DNA of 64,000 bases from Formicarius rufipectus. Taxonomy: Eukaryota; Chordata; Aves; Passeriformes; Formicariidae. A model generated the notes under the pieces. The model was not told the DNA's origin, made no database searches, and saw only the letters and a program-made list of their open reading frames with translations. The stretch is taken from NCBI GenBank assembly GCA_013399695.1, contig VXAU01004938.1, positions 2,563,394 through 2,627,393 on the forward strand, given 5' to 3'. The position numbers and the translations under genes were made by a program. Numbering within the stretch: the first letter of the stretch is position 1; every line of letters starts with the position of its first letter. Shown here piece after piece: positions 11,085-24,294 of the stretch.

Positions 11085-14000
11085 TTTGACAACCATCCAT
11101 GTCCTCTTTACAGACATGGAAGTATTCACTCTAGTTTATTATTGTCTGGGCAGGCAGCAGCATCATTAGAGACCTTGTTTTGGCTTTTTCTCAGGAAGAT
11201 GTTTCTGCCAGTGATCCCTTCATTTTTTAGCCTTAGGGACAAATTCCTTTCTCTTTGCAAGTGCATAACATAAAGTGTCATGTAGATATGGCATCCTCTG
11301 ACTGTTCTCCAGCTTCAGCTGACCACGTGTCTCTCCCTTAAATGTTCGCATCTCCAGAAGGTTCCCAACAGAAGTAGCAGAAAGCAGGAGAAGGCTGCAC
11401 CATCAGTTGTGTGATGTTACTATTTCTTAAACATCAAGAAGATACATTCCTGTCTTTTCACAACTTTTTAATCAGAACGATGACATCTAGTCAAAGTGAT
11501 CTACACACAGATGTCCAGCAAGCAGCTGGAAGAGAATAATACTTGGGACACAGACACAGGAGTCTTTAGGCCCCAGTTATTTGCAAGGTCTGACCCACAG
11601 ATCTGAGGGAGAAAGTCAAACACAACAATCTTCTTGATGGGAAAACCACTTTCCTGATGCACTTCTAAAGACACTCCTCCCTCTGCCTGCTTCCCAGTGC
11701 AGGCTATTAGACAGACTGCCAGCCCTGCGCAAACAGGTCTCCTTGCAGAACATTGTGGGCTCAGTGCTCACCCGAGTGACTGGTTCTTGAGAAGAGGATT
11801 AACACTGCCATACCCCACAGCTGCCACAAGTTACAGTAATTCAGTTTTGTTGAGGCAGCAAACCTGCAATATCACCTCATCTGCTCAAGCATCAGCTTGT
11901 GGGCTGCAGGAGCACTGGTTTGCTCTGGCTCTGCTGTGGCACAAGCCTCAAGTACAGCATGTTCATCCAAGGCCCCCTTAAAAATCCAGGCTTATGGTTG
12001 GATGGATTTTAATTGAATCTTACCAAAGGGGCAAAAGAGTATCATGAGAGATCTGGGAGGCATTTGAGAACTCAGATTTTAGAGAAGTGAAGCATCTCTT
12101 TCTATGCTAGATTTCCATTACTGTCTGCAAAAATGTTACGAGCTACCAGTTGACACAAAATTTGAGATAGTAAAATGGAAACATTAAATGACTTCTTTAT
12201 TAAAAGCACCCTAATTATGACTGATTTTTTCTAAGTGCTCCTGTTGCATTTCAAATCAAAGATTGAAACTCATTTGTTTCTGCAGCACTCTTGCTAAATG
12301 CATAATTTTGGACAGTAAAGTACCTGGAAATATTTGCACACATCCTCAGATAAAATTTCAAGGAAGCAAAGAACCAAAATAAATGTTATGCTGCCAACAA
12401 ACCAAACATAGTTAATTTCTTTTAGTGCCTCCTTATAAAGGTAGATTTATGATTTTTTTAAGATTGAGGGGAAAAAAAGTGTTGTCTTGTCTAAAGTAAT
12501 CTGTTCAGAACAGATTTTTATTCTCTAACCTGAGTGTTGTCAGCAGTTCCCTCAGCTTGGCACTATTTCTCGTGGAATCTCCAGGCATGGAGACTTTCCA
12601 AATTAAAACTGCAGTTGTGCTCAATGCATTTGAAATATGACTAAAACATTTTGCCACGATTCTCACTATAGTACCACATTAGCTCAATCTGCCTTTTTTT
12701 CTCCTGCTACAGGCTTTTTCATATACATTCCTGTTTCTTTGATCCTAAGCAAGAGACTATGCACTGCAGGACTGATCCTGAAAGCTCTCCCAGACTGGCA
12801 CAACTCCACAAGTCAGAGGTTTATGAATCACTTTTCATCTGATGAGTGCTAACTTTTCTACGTAGGCTGCCTTCAGCATTTCCCACAAGGACTCAATAAA
12901 TATGAAAACTAGTTTTTAGAAATATTGCAAAACAAGGACATACAGAAAGAAGAATTTTGCATGCAAAATTGGGATCTCAGCACTATCAACTCTACTAGTC
13001 TACTTCAATCTGCACAGCTGTGGGCAACACAGTGCATAGATTCGGGGGGGTTTTGCTGGAGTGCCAACAGACACAAACCTCTGCTTAAAAGGTTTGGTGT
13101 TGAGAAAAAGAACATGCACACACAAAAATCTTCACACAAACCCCTACTGCACTCTGTCCTCAGTCTCTGTTTTCCTTCCTTCTGCTGTGGATTACACTAA
13201 ATCCATCCAAACCCATCAGGGAGATGGTGAGCCACAGTCCCTCAGGCTGCACCCCTACCCCAGCAGAGGTGGCTTGTAGTCCCTCAGGGGTGTACCTGCA
13301 GCAGTCTGAGTCACTCACAGCTTCATGAGAGTGTCCATACCTTCTTCAGCATGGAATGTCTCCTGTTCCAAGAGTGCATCTCCAGTCTCCAGACATTGTC
13401 ACTGTCCTTCTAAAATATTTTTGAGTGGCAGCTACTGGAGGCTTCTGGGTTAGGCTCAAGTTTTGAAAAGAGATGGGTTTTCCACCTTTTGGCAACACTT
13501 TTTTCAGAGCCAGGGGGAAGCAGCTGTCAACATCACAGTGTAGTTCATGTCCTCCCCAGACTAACCCCTCTGAGACTTAAAACCTGCAAATTATGCCCTT
13601 ATGTGCCAGTAATAAATTCAGAATAAATCAGTGTGTCCTGAAAAACAAAATTATCACATTTGACAAGGCATTTTTAAAATAGCACTGAATTGTAATGACT
13701 GCCAATATTTATGTCATATTTTTATGCTTCACACTACCAAATATTTCTCATCAAAAGAATCTTTTGAACTTGTAATTTATGTATAAAGTAGACATTTAAT
13801 TTTGGAGGGTTTATTTTTAAATGTTAAAAAAAATTATTTTGCTGATTAAAAGATACAAATCATATCCCAACTCTGGTTAGCAATTTGTGATCATCTACCT
13901 TTGAGTCATTTACTGAAATACACATCTCAGGGTAGAAAGAGTATTTGATTTAGTTAGTTTTTTCAAAAAAGAAAAAAAAAAAAGGCAAAAATTAAAAGCC

Positions 14001-15305
14001 TGGCATTTTCTCTAAAAAGCTAAGTAACAATTATGAAGCTCACAGCAATTTGCATAATTGGCATTGAGTATGTAAGGTATTGAGTCCAAGCCAATGGTTT
14101 CCCATGCTGTTGAATAGTTCGTGTTTGCACATATGCTTTCCATCTCTCCCATGATCCAGAGATTCAAGATTCATTAAAACAATACTCTTGGAAAAAAATG
14201 TGGGGATTTTCAGAAAGTGGAGGGCTTATTAAGCTTATAGTGGTTTTTCACTTGTTGTTGTCACCCACTGATGAAAAACGGTCCTTGCAATTATACTTTT
14301 TCATGAAAACCAGAAAAAGGACTTGCTCGCCAAGAAGGCAACAGGTTCACCTACACACACCTAAAGGAAAGAAGTAGAAGAGGGATCATCTGCAAGACCA
14401 GCTTTTAAAAATTAAATAGTATCTTTGTGTTTCCATTTACAAGGAAAATACTGTCAAGATTCATCCATGTGTCAAATCTTCAACTATTTATCTAAATGTG
14501 TCATATGTTTTCTAGTACGGCACATTCCTTTGAACAGCTTTACAGATACAGCTGGTCATAGCCTGAGGGATGTCCTCCACTCTTCTTCAGATCTGTGTCC
14601 TGTGCAACTGCCATTTTTTGGATCAATGCATTATCATGTCTTTATTACTGCTGCTATTAAATAGTTGTTAAAGATGTGAGTAAAACACACATTCTAGATG
14701 TGCTTTGCTCTCAGAGTCATGATGTTGAATGGTATCTACCCATGGAGACACTTCACTGACTAAAAGCACTTATGAGCCTGTGCTTCTGATTACATTTGAT
14801 GTTAGCTTCCAAGAGGTTTAAGGATAGGATTCTTGCTACCTTAAGATCATACTGTTCTTTAGCTTGGGCTGAAAAATTTGGAATGTGTTTGTTTTTGTCT
14901 TCATCTGCATCTGAGTACTAATATGAATTTTCTCAAAAAAATTGGATGATTTTTTATACACTAGCTTAGTCTGTATTTTTACAGGTTTCTGCCTGCTCAA
15001 ACTCCTAGTGATTCACTGAAGTCTCTATGGGACTTCTGGGAGCTCCCAAACAAGAGGAACACAGTGTTGTCTGATAGGTTCACTTCAGGAAGATCTACAA
15101 ATTCAGCTGCAAGATCTAATGAATCTCCTGCACCTAGACATCAGTCTCAGTTCCACTCTAAAGATTAATGCAACATAGCAGTGCATACACAGTGGAGTAA
15201 TTGTTTCTGAGCTACTGTAATGTATAAGCTGCTAGACACAGATACATTTCCATCTATTTCAATGTAGATGAATATGCATAAATCTCAACAAAAATAGTTG
15301 AGGAC
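11085..15305. other. Intergenic, nothing recognised
   Basis: Mostly AT-rich. The parts at 11640-11990 and 13040-13330 are richer in GC, without a recognisable protein or repeat. A poly(A) tract lies near 13964-13983. Confidence 0.5.
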
Positions 15306-15664
15306 TGTTGGGGAATACATTTAGTGCAGGTAGCTCAGTGTGCAGCTGCAGTGAGAGCTGCAGGTTGAGGTCTGGGGAGCAGGATCCTGAGCCCAAGGCA
15401 AGGGGCTATGAACTGCTGACCTTTTGCATAACAAAATGCCCCAGGGACCTTGGTGCCAACCAGAGGACCTGACACTCAGAGCTGACAATCCCCCGACCTT
15501 CCTGCTAAGATTTTAAGTGCGTAAAAGTCCAGGGGTTCCTTTGTTCAGGGTCCCTTTGCTGAGCCACCCAGATTGAGTTGTTATTTTGTTGCTTAGCTAT
15601 TGCACCATGATTAAATTATTTTAAGAATCTGGATGTCTGAGGCTCTGCTATGGGAAACCTAACA
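15306..15664 (+). mobile_element. Probable ERV LTR, 359 bp, without matching target duplication
   Basis: The segment starts TGTTGGGGAATAC and ends GGGAAACCTAACA, which are approximately complementary and give TG and CA ends. The interior is GC-richer, with a T-rich part and attaaattattttaagaatc near the end. The five bases before (aggac) and after (ttgag) differ, unlike the other LTRs here. The following 200 bases (15665-15860) are also GC-richer and may be residual internal proviral sequence. Boundaries are inferred from the termini. Confidence 0.6.
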
Positions 15665-15864
15665 TTGAGCTGGTAGGGGAACGTGGTCTGCCTGTGTGAG
15701 TGTGGGGTGCGTAGCTGTGAAGGGGTTTCAGTCCAAACTCACGTGGTGCCAGAGTGGCTCCTGGATGGTTGGACAGAGAAGTTTCACTTTGTGGAAAAGA
15801 TGGGTGGGAATTCCAGAGTGCCTGGCTACCACAGTTAAGTTAAAGAAGGCTTGTGAGTCAGTTC

Positions 15865-18800
15865 TCAGCAGTAGCACCTCAACTGTAAATACACATTTAT
15901 CTAAGAATTAAAACTTATTGGCTGTGCACTGTCCTCTTTCTGGCCATATGCATATCTAGTCCTTCAAGACAATAAATATGAGCAGAGGTATCATGGTAGC
16001 TATCCTCACTTACATTACAAAAGGCTTAGCTCACACTTAGCTGGGTTTCTATATCCAGTATTTCTATATCAACCCACCCCTGCTGAGTTCCCAAGGTAGA
16101 AAGCAGTTTGTGTACACAAAAGGCCTTGTTGCTGTTGACCAGTATCAGAATTGGATTTGGACGCTTCCCAGACAATACATCTGACCTTTCTATTTACATC
16201 ACATCTTCAAAGAATGAAGCTGTCCAGCGAAAGAATAAGAATTAATGTACTTCTCTAGAATGTGTGTGCTACCTACTTTTTCTCTTAAATAACAGCTGGA
16301 TTTTCTTCATGGTGCCTGGATGTGTAACTTGGAAATACACGCCAACACATCTGCAAGTTGGCTGCACATTGCAAAGCATCTGAAGCTCAGAGCTTGTAAG
16401 AATCCCATGAATTATGGCAGAGGAAGCCCCAGGGAGCAGGAGGGAAAGGGAAGAAAGAGTAGGCAAAACCCCCAACCTTTGTGCTGCACTGTTTGCATGA
16501 AGAAAAAGTAAAACCAAAATGAGAGTAAGAAAGAAGAGCTAGTTCAATTAATCATCATTGCAGAACTGCAGTCACATATACAGAAGAAGTATCATTTTGT
16601 TCATCTATGAATTTTTTTAATGCTATCATTCAACAGTCATACATCTTTATCATAACTGCATACAAAATTAAGACTGAAAAATGCTACCTACTTCCACATT
16701 TTTTCTGTTTCCAAGTTGCAGTGAGCTGTCACCTTGTCATAAAGTCACAGTTTTAGTTCAAAGTCAAATGCACCTTTAGTTGATAAGAACCTTTTACCTT
16801 CCCTGCTAAAGTTACTGTCTTTATTAACTGTCCCAAGAGAACTGATCAAACACTTTGATTTTGAACAATCCCATTGAAATGGGATTGAACTGATTTGAAT
16901 TTATAAATTCATTATGAAGAAAAAAAGTCTGAAAAACTGTTACCTAAACCATCTTATTAGAGAAACAAATGCTATTTACCTTTACATAAAAGCCTAAAAA
17001 AGAGACTCTTACAGTCAAATCAATAGCTTAATAATCTTTGTTCAATAGTGGCAATGAGGTATACTGTGTGTATGTACATGAGCCATTATTTGCTGCTCAT
17101 TCATCTCATACTCCCTCAGCATCTACAATCATTGGACCAGGGATGGTCATTATATTTATCTATGCACTTACCTATTCCTGTTTTAGATTATGTCTGTGAG
17201 AAGATACAAACTTGCCTATTCCTCTCATCATGTGTTTGTATACCTTTAGTCCCCAAATTTCTTGTTAACTCTCTAGAGAGAAAATGTCTGACCACAAAAT
17301 AAATTACTAGGATCAGCCTTAGAGTTAGAAACCATATGCCCTAGCCAAGAGAATACGCAGACTACAAGACATTTATGGTAGAAAAACTTTTCACAGCTCC
17401 TGTTGAAGCCAGGCTACAGCCTCTCAAGGAACATGAGGCCAAAAGGAGAGTACCAAACAAGAGAAATCCTGTGGCTGCACTCCATGTCCCTAAGATTTTT
17501 CATGTAGCTACAACTAGACTGCAACTAAATAAAAGACTGAAATAATTCTGGAGGAAAGATCAGGAGCTCCCTTGCAGCTGTGGGCCTTAGTTTCTGTAGA
17601 TGACAACAAAGTCCACTCAGGAATAGAAATCAAATATAACCCTTCACTGAAATTTCTGATTAAAAAAAAAAAAAAAAAGAGGACTCAGGGAAAAAAAAAA
17701 TCAAAACCCCCCAAAATCTTAACTTCCTCATAAAACCCCTTTGAAGTCTGAAGACAAGCTAAGAAAAAGTTGCAAGCCAAGACATATCTCCTAACTGCCC
17801 ATTTGCTTTCTTGAACCCAGTTTCTAATTTGAAAAGTGACAGAGGAAAACCAAAACAGCCTCGTTTTCAGTGTTTATTCATTTGTGGTCTATGAACTGTT
17901 AGTTGGCTTCATCAGTATTGCCCAATTAAAATCATCGGGATTACACGAGTGTCACTGAAGACACATTGGAAAACAAGGAGTCTGGGCAGCGCTTTCACAG
18001 CTGGCACGACCACAGATACGTTACTGGCCGCTTAAGTATACAGCTTCACTGGATTCAAAGACATATGTTCAGTAGACATAAACAGAACTAGCTTGCATTA
18101 AAAGAAATTAAAAAAAAAAAAAAATTCAGTTGAAGTCTAGAAGAGTTAGGCAATGGGCTACAGGCTGGTCTTACTTCGGATGCTCTCTCTAGTCAGAGTG
18201 TTTTTCACTCCTGAGAGGAACTGAACTTCAGACACTGGGCTGCCCTTCTCCCAGGTGTCCTGCAGATCAGGCTGCTTTAATACTTCCTAAAGTTAATGTC
18301 CTTCTCTCAGTCCTGGAAAGAGACTTTTCATTAAAGAAACAGTGCCAGGTTCAGCACAGAGCTTTCAGTAAAGAACTAAACAAAAAGCCGACAGTGGTTT
18401 GTAGTCTACACTTTCAGAAGGGTACATTTTGTTCTTCTTGATGTCAGTCCAAAATAACATCAGTCTAGAGCTTACTGGAATTCATGCTGGCTTACACCAC
18501 TGGAAGTGAAAGCGAACTGGTGTCAAAAGACAAATACATTTTGTTGGTGAAGAGAGGGAGATGTGCTATTTGAATTAGAAAAACTCATAGCCTGAAGTAA
18601 GTGATAGTATCAGCCTTCAGTAACACCACCCACTTAAAAAAGCATGGCACCTGTGCTGGTAATATCCCATTATTTTTATCCTATATTCTATTTCATCAGA
18701 ATAACAAAACTGAAGCACTCAATTTGATCTTAATCTGTCTAGAAAAGATCTGTCTTCTCATTTTACAAGCCTTCAATCAAGATTTTACAAATATTTTTAT

Positions 18801-19889
18801 TTTCATAAAAAAAAAGATAAAAAAGCATGGCATTTAAATGATTATTGGTTGTTTTTAGCTAACTCAGGTGAAAATCTATTTTTTTCTGCTCTACAGTTTT
18901 CTGTAACAAAAACTCATACTGATAAATGGAGAGACATTTTTAAGTAGAAGAAGGATTCACTTTTCTTTCATAGACATCCGCATTTTGAGCATCTAAGTGT
19001 AAGAGAAGAACAATTTCCTCATACTGATATTTGTAATATGGAAGGTTTGCATTACCGTGACGTAGAATGCAACATTATTTTACACCCAGGAATGAGAAAA
19101 GAAACATCTAACAATAATTTGTCACTAGCAAGAACAGCTGGGATGTAATAAAGACTAGTCAGCCACAAAATAATTGCTTTAAATCCACACCTGGAGTTGC
19201 CTTTTTGTTTTGTTTTTTGTTTGCTTGCTTTTTGTGGGGTTTGGGGTTTTGTTTGGTTTTGTGTTGGGTTTTTGTGTGTTTGCTTTGTTTTGTTTGTTTG
19301 TTTTTTTTTTTAATTTAAAGAGACAGATGTTAGGAAGTCAGGATAAAATAAGGTATACTGCATAGAGAGATCCAAAATACACAGTGCACTATGCAATTTT
19401 CTATTCTGGGACAGGTGAATAAAATATAAAATAATGTCTGGTTTTGAAAAAGCATTTTCTGATCATCGTAGCAATGTAATGTCTTTTTAAAACCAAAGAC
19501 TACGCATATAAAGTTATTTATCCTACTAATTTGAATCTTTTGTAGCTGCAAATGAATTTCCAATAGCTAGTCATTAAACTAGGGGCATAAAAGCCTTGGG
19601 AATGCAGAAGTTCAGAGCTCTGAATCCCTCTGCTGTTTGAAAGAAACAGTCAAAAGCAACAGCTCTGAAAGGGGAAAAAGGTGGCATCTGTACTCAGTCA
19701 GCTGCTTACCCGACAAGCACGAGGATCTCTACAAGCCTGTTTCTGATAAAATTTTAAGAAAATAAGAGGCATCGTGGGCACAGGCTGTTTTCATGTTATT
19801 CAGCTGTGAAACCTGATCAAGAAACAGTATCTGTTGGAAGATAACTTCGAGGTCAGCACTGTTTCAAGCAGAGAACACAAGCAGAAGAC
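15865..19889. other. Intergenic, nothing recognised
   Basis: AT-rich sequence. It contains a 22-bp perfect palindrome at 16866-16887, poly(A) tracts near 17661-17678 and 18109-18124, and the T/G tract listed at 19202-19311. Open frames are short and unlike known proteins. Confidence 0.5.
19202..19311 (+). repeat. T/G-rich low-complexity tract
   Basis: About 110 bases composed almost wholly of T and G, with units such as ttttg, tttgg and gtttg. It is strongly strand-asymmetric. An A/C-rich tract of the same kind in opposite orientation lies at 27578-27712. Confidence 0.85.
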
Positions 19890-19892
19890 CCA

Positions 19893-20110
19893 TAAGGATC
19901 ACTGAGTCCATTCCCTGCTCCTCACAGAACCACCTAAAACTAAACCCTATCACTTAAAAGCATTGTTCAGACACTCCTTGAACTCTGACAGGCTTGACGT
20001 CCCTGATGAACCTTGACCAAACTCTCTCTTCAGTGAAAAAGCTTCTCCTAATGTCCAAGGAACAGTCCCTTCTAAACCTCAGGAGAAGTATGATCCTACA
20101 AAACCCCCAA
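19893..20110 (-). mobile_element. Old CR1 fragment (antisense)
   Basis: Phrases such as aaggatcactgagtccattc, ccttgaactctgacaggctt and cttctcctaatgtccaa occur in the order of the reverse-complemented CR1 3' region. Divergence is high and both ends are ragged. Confidence 0.7.
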
Positions 20111-22087
20111 TGCTACAAATAGCCTGATAGGGACCCCCATGCAAAGGCAGGATGCCTTGGACAAAGAAGGAGCTACACACAGGCGCACTGCTACTTAGGG
20201 ATGACTTTCATGTGTCTACACTTTCAAGGAAACTCTGAATGTGAAGGTGACTGGGACAGAAGAAATCAATATATATCTAATGCTTAATGTCTTTTCAAAC
20301 CTAAGTATGAATAAAACCGTTTTCTGGAAAACCCTCACATTTTTCACTGCAGTGGAAGAAAATCTCCATCCACACACCTCCAATTCTTCTGTATGTACAC
20401 AATGCACATACATTATTTGAATATACTATTTCCATTAAAAAGGACAATAAATATTTTACTCAGAAGCTTGTGTCATCATTTTATTGTATTTCGTAGCATT
20501 CTTTCCATGACATGCCTAATACAATATTTGTAACCACTACTGAAAGGCTTGTATGAGGGCATTCACTGCACTTAGAGCCAAATTTGATAACCGGTAAGCA
20601 AACGGACAGCTATAGCTCCTTTTTTTAAGTGAGCATTTGATGTCCAAAATAGCAGTCCAGGACCAGAACAATCTTACTGTCAATAACATTATTATGTTCT
20701 AGGTAAATATGAACATATGGAGAAAATCTCATGGTTAAGTGGAAGTCCACAAGCAGTTTCATGGAACATTCATATGTGTCTATCTACTACGCATTTTGGT
20801 AGCAACACTTGTCATAGCTAAATACAGATATATTTGTGCTTATAGATCCTTTATTTCCCTAGTTTATTTTAAAAGCATGTTACTCATAAAACTAAACCTG
20901 GTATTTGTGATATTTTTCTAAAGTATATGTCCAAATGAGGTTTGTTGAGGTCTGGGATCTGTTCTGCTTTTTCATTTGTTGTGTAGGTCATATGGAAGTT
21001 TTAGTTCTAGAACCGAAATAATTTCTCTAAGTGACAGCTTAAACAACAGCCATTTTAGCATGAGCTTTTCCCATCAGGTATCCAAAGAAACCTCCTTGAA
21101 TGCTAGTCCAATAATGCTAAATTACCAAATTACACCTCCTGAGCCGCCTTAATGTCCTACACAGAAAACTGCTCCCACCCCTCTTCCCCCACCTCTCAAA
21201 AAAAAAGCCCAAAGCAAACATGAGCTGCAGACAGAATTTGGTAAACTTCTATAAATAACTGGCAATACTGGGACATTGGTGTTTTTTATACTTCTGAATG
21301 GCTGACCTTACAGAACTTCTTTTGTTTTTCCCCTATTCAGGTATTTGTTTTCTGTATCTGACTGCATCAGGACTAACCCAAATGAAACACTGCATTTGAA
21401 ATAAAAACCAAAACAAAACAAAAGAAACCCACCAAACAAACTATTCATACAATCCCAGAACTTTACATATAATTTCTCTTCTGACACTCAAAATATCTAT
21501 CATCATCGTGTCTCATCTTAAAAAATATTACACTTCTTTTTCTGAGACAAAATACATGGGGGCTGAGACTGGACTACAGAATAGCAGAAAAGATTTGTGG
21601 ATTACTAGTGTGGCAAGTATGCTTCAGAGATGTGACACTCCACAGTGGGGGTCAGTGCAAGGGAGTTCTGCAAATGAGAAAAAAAATCCAGTTTGTAACT
21701 ATTGAGAAACATGACAAGATACTTAAATATAAAGTAAACATTTACTGGATTATTTTAAAGTATGTTACTAGAACCAACAGGACATACTTTTAAACATGTA
21801 TAAAGTATTATACACAAAAATGCATAGATGTACAGTAAATATGTTCATTTATATGTAGACAGAGTAATATGTACACATAGAGCCTGTTATGCTTCTGTAA
21901 GTCTAAGCAGTGAATCCTGTGGTATGTTGTCTTAAAGCAGTTTTATTACTATTTTGATGTAGCAGGTGCTGAGGACAATGTACATTAACACTAAATAGGT
22001 AAGTCACATCCATTTACTCTTGAAATGTACAAATACAGGAAACAAAGGCCATAAATGCAATAGTACCTACACCTCCAAGACTTCCTC
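20111..22087. other. Intergenic or distal RSPO2 3' UTR
   Basis: AT-rich sequence downstream of RSPO2. A minus-strand AATAAA at 20480-20485 could be a distal poly(A) site if the 3' UTR is about 2 kb long. Nothing else is recognised. Confidence 0.4.
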
Positions 22088-22441
22088 TTTATTTATTTAA
22101 ATATGCACAAGTCCGCCTTAATGGTGCTACGTAGATTTCTTTCCTGGTCAACATGTTGACCAAGCACTCAGAACATTATCTCTGATGCACTTCAGGACCA
22201 CTTCCACTGATTCAACTCAGTGTGTTCCTGACCTTGAAGTCTTCAGGTCAAAAATGAGAGGAAAAAAATAAAATAAAAAAAATATATAAATAAAACAAAC
22301 AAGCTTGTGGGCTTTATTTTCACAAGTTATTTGCCACCAATATTGTCAAAGCAGCTCAACTGTAGTGCATCCATGGGCAGGAGCATATAGCAGCTTTTGT
22401 GCACTTTGCAAAAAAAAAATACATTAAAGAAAATCAAGTCT
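22088..22441 (-). other. RSPO2: Proximal part of RSPO2 3' UTR with candidate poly(A) signals
   Basis: Downstream of the TAA the minus strand carries AATAAA hexamers at 22313-22318 and, as an overlapping pair, at 22088-22093 and 22092-22097. Another lies further on at 20480-20485. An A/T-rich tract at 22261-22300 lies between the first two groups. I cannot tell which is used; mammalian RSPO2 3' UTRs are long, so the transcript may run well past 22088. The extent is inferred, not observed. Confidence 0.45.
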
Positions 22442-22551
22442 TTACTGGCTTGTTTTATCTGTTGCTAAAAAGATGCTGTGCTGCTTCTGAGCCCTTTCCA
22501 TCAAATTCTTTTTCTTCTTTTTTTTGTCCTTTGTTTTTGCTGGCCTTCTCC
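22442..22551 (-). CDS. RSPO2: RSPO2 terminal coding exon (basic C-terminal tail and stop)
   Basis: On the minus strand a pyrimidine-rich acceptor ending CTTTTTCAG precedes the first exon base at 22551. The first two bases complete a glycine codon begun in exon 5. The frame then runs 35 codons to TAA at 22444-22442. The peptide opens with arginines, has a run of six lysines, and ends with ERAQKQHSIFLATD followed by KTSQ. This matches, from memory of the family, the end of vertebrate R-spondin 2, where a basic tail after the TSR binds heparan sulfate proteoglycans and holds the secreted protein in the matrix. The exon is only 110 nt of coding sequence, has no ATG start of its own, and is A-rich, so simple gene finders would miss it. 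It lies about 37 kb from exon 5. An A-rich tract on the plus strand (22605-22650) sits just upstream of the acceptor. I am confident of the assignment; the few substitutions against the mammalian tail are conservative. Confidence 0.92.
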
Positions 22552-22604
22552 CTGAAAAAGAAAATGGAAAAAAAATCTAAACAACGCGTCAAGTAAAGAA
22601 TACA

Positions 22605-22650
22605 GAAATGAAAAAAAAAAACAAAACAAAAAAACAAACAACAAAACCAA
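22605..22650 (+). repeat. A-rich tract beside the RSPO2 terminal acceptor
   Basis: An A-rich stretch with CAAA-type units (aaaacaaaacaaaaaaac). On the RSPO2 strand it is T-rich and lies about 55 bp upstream of the terminal exon, so it could act as an extended polypyrimidine context. Confidence 0.6.
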
Positions 22651-23845
22651 CTCTGTGGTACAGAAACTATCAATAGAGATTGCAAAGGTAATGTTGGCTA
22701 ATGAGCTAAAATCACAGGAGAAAACACAAGTTTTCAATGGGATACAAATGGATCCCCAACTGTCATCACTTGTCCACAGGCACAATTTTGCTGGTGTGAG
22801 TAACCATGTTGATGTAGGTTTCATTTCTGGCAGGACAAGTCACACAAGCAACGTTATGCAAGTGCCCAAGGCCCAGAGCCAAAGGAGTATGTAGACTCCT
22901 AGCTCACTGGAAGCTGGATATATGCCTTAGACCCTTGCGCAAATTTGCTTGAGTGAGTAATCCTATTTAAGTCATGTCCAATATATCCGTGATTTCAATG
23001 AGAAATTAGGCATTACAGCCTAAGTATTTGGTTGGATGCCATCCTACATGCTTTGGCAGAAACATTACAACCTCTGTGAAGAACTGTTGCTATTGCGTAT
23101 TGGGACGCTGTGCCTGATTCTCATAGTATTTTACTGTGCAGAAACAAAAATTATCTATCATGCTTTTTACTACTGGCAGTTCACTGAAAAATAACGAAAA
23201 TCAGGAAATCAGCATCAATTCAGGAAGAAAAGTTCTTAAGCTCCTTGAATGGGAAAGTTTTTCCTGTTCAGTTCTAATAATAAATCAGTGCCCTTTGGTT
23301 ACCTCAGCAAAGATATCATGGACTGAAAAAATGTCAGCTACAAAGGCCCTCATTGAGCAATGCATTACCTTTTAAGTATATGCTTAACTCCTATCAAGTG
23401 TAGTAGGATTTAAGGAGATGACCAAATGCTGTCAGGTGTGAGAATGGTCTAGGTTTTCTTGGCAATATCACATACTAAAATATGTGATCACTGGTAAAAA
23501 AACAAGGTTTTTAAACTCTACAAGTGTCAACTTTGTAAACTTTCAAGAGCGCTAAATGAACTTAACAAGACAGTAAAAGGATATTTAATTAGCAGATTAA
23601 ATAAAAATGTGAAAATGCAGTTTTCATCTACCTTGTCAATACATTATTAATTGGGACAAATGTTTGCCAATACAGATTTGCCTTATTTCCATATTGTTTC
23701 TTAATTAAACCAGTTACAAGTTTTTCTCTATTTCATAATAACATCAATTAAATATGATTCTAAAATCATAAAAATTTACTATTCATTAAAAATACAGGAT
23801 TATATACTTCAGGTATATATATCTATATATATGTAATACACTGAC

Positions 23846-23880
23846 TAGGAATTATTGAAATTATTAGGAATTATTGAAAT
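23846..23880 (+). repeat. Short tandem duplication, 19-bp period
   Basis: The segment taggaattattgaaat occurs at 23846-23861 and again at 23865-23880. It probably arose by replication slippage. Confidence 0.8.
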
Positions 23881-24285
23881 ACTCGTATATAAAATAGGAT
23901 AGGACATTAAGGTAATGAGCACATGAGTTTAGTCCATATTAAAAGTCATAAGGGTCCTTGGAGTTTACTTCTGCTTCTCATTAAAGTCTGGCATTAAAGT
24001 TACTGTGGCATTTTGCCATTTTTAAATCTAGTTAATCCTACACAATAAATCCTCAGTCCAACCAAGCATTAATCAAAGCAGCTTTTAAGTTAAATCTCTT
24101 TAGTAGCACTGTATCTAATGATGAGGCACACCTAATGAGGTCAGAGGGAAGGAACACTTGACACAAAGTGGCATTACAATAAGACAGTTCAAATTATAGA
24201 AATTTCCCTATAATTTTTTTAAAGGGAGTTCTACTAGTTGGTAGTAGGCACTAGAACTTGGATGAATGTGTATTAATATATTAAT

Positions 24286-24294
24286 ATTAATAGT
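24286..24294 (+). repeat. 9-bp direct repeat (left flank), attaatagt
   Basis: This nonamer is repeated exactly at 24723-24731 and brackets the GC-rich insertion 24295-24722. Confidence 0.75.

Noticed and set aside
22455..22824. Minus-strand frames of 76 and 107 residues around the RSPO2 last exon
   Set aside because: They use the wrong frames. Only the third frame continues from exon 5 and gives the R-spondin tail.
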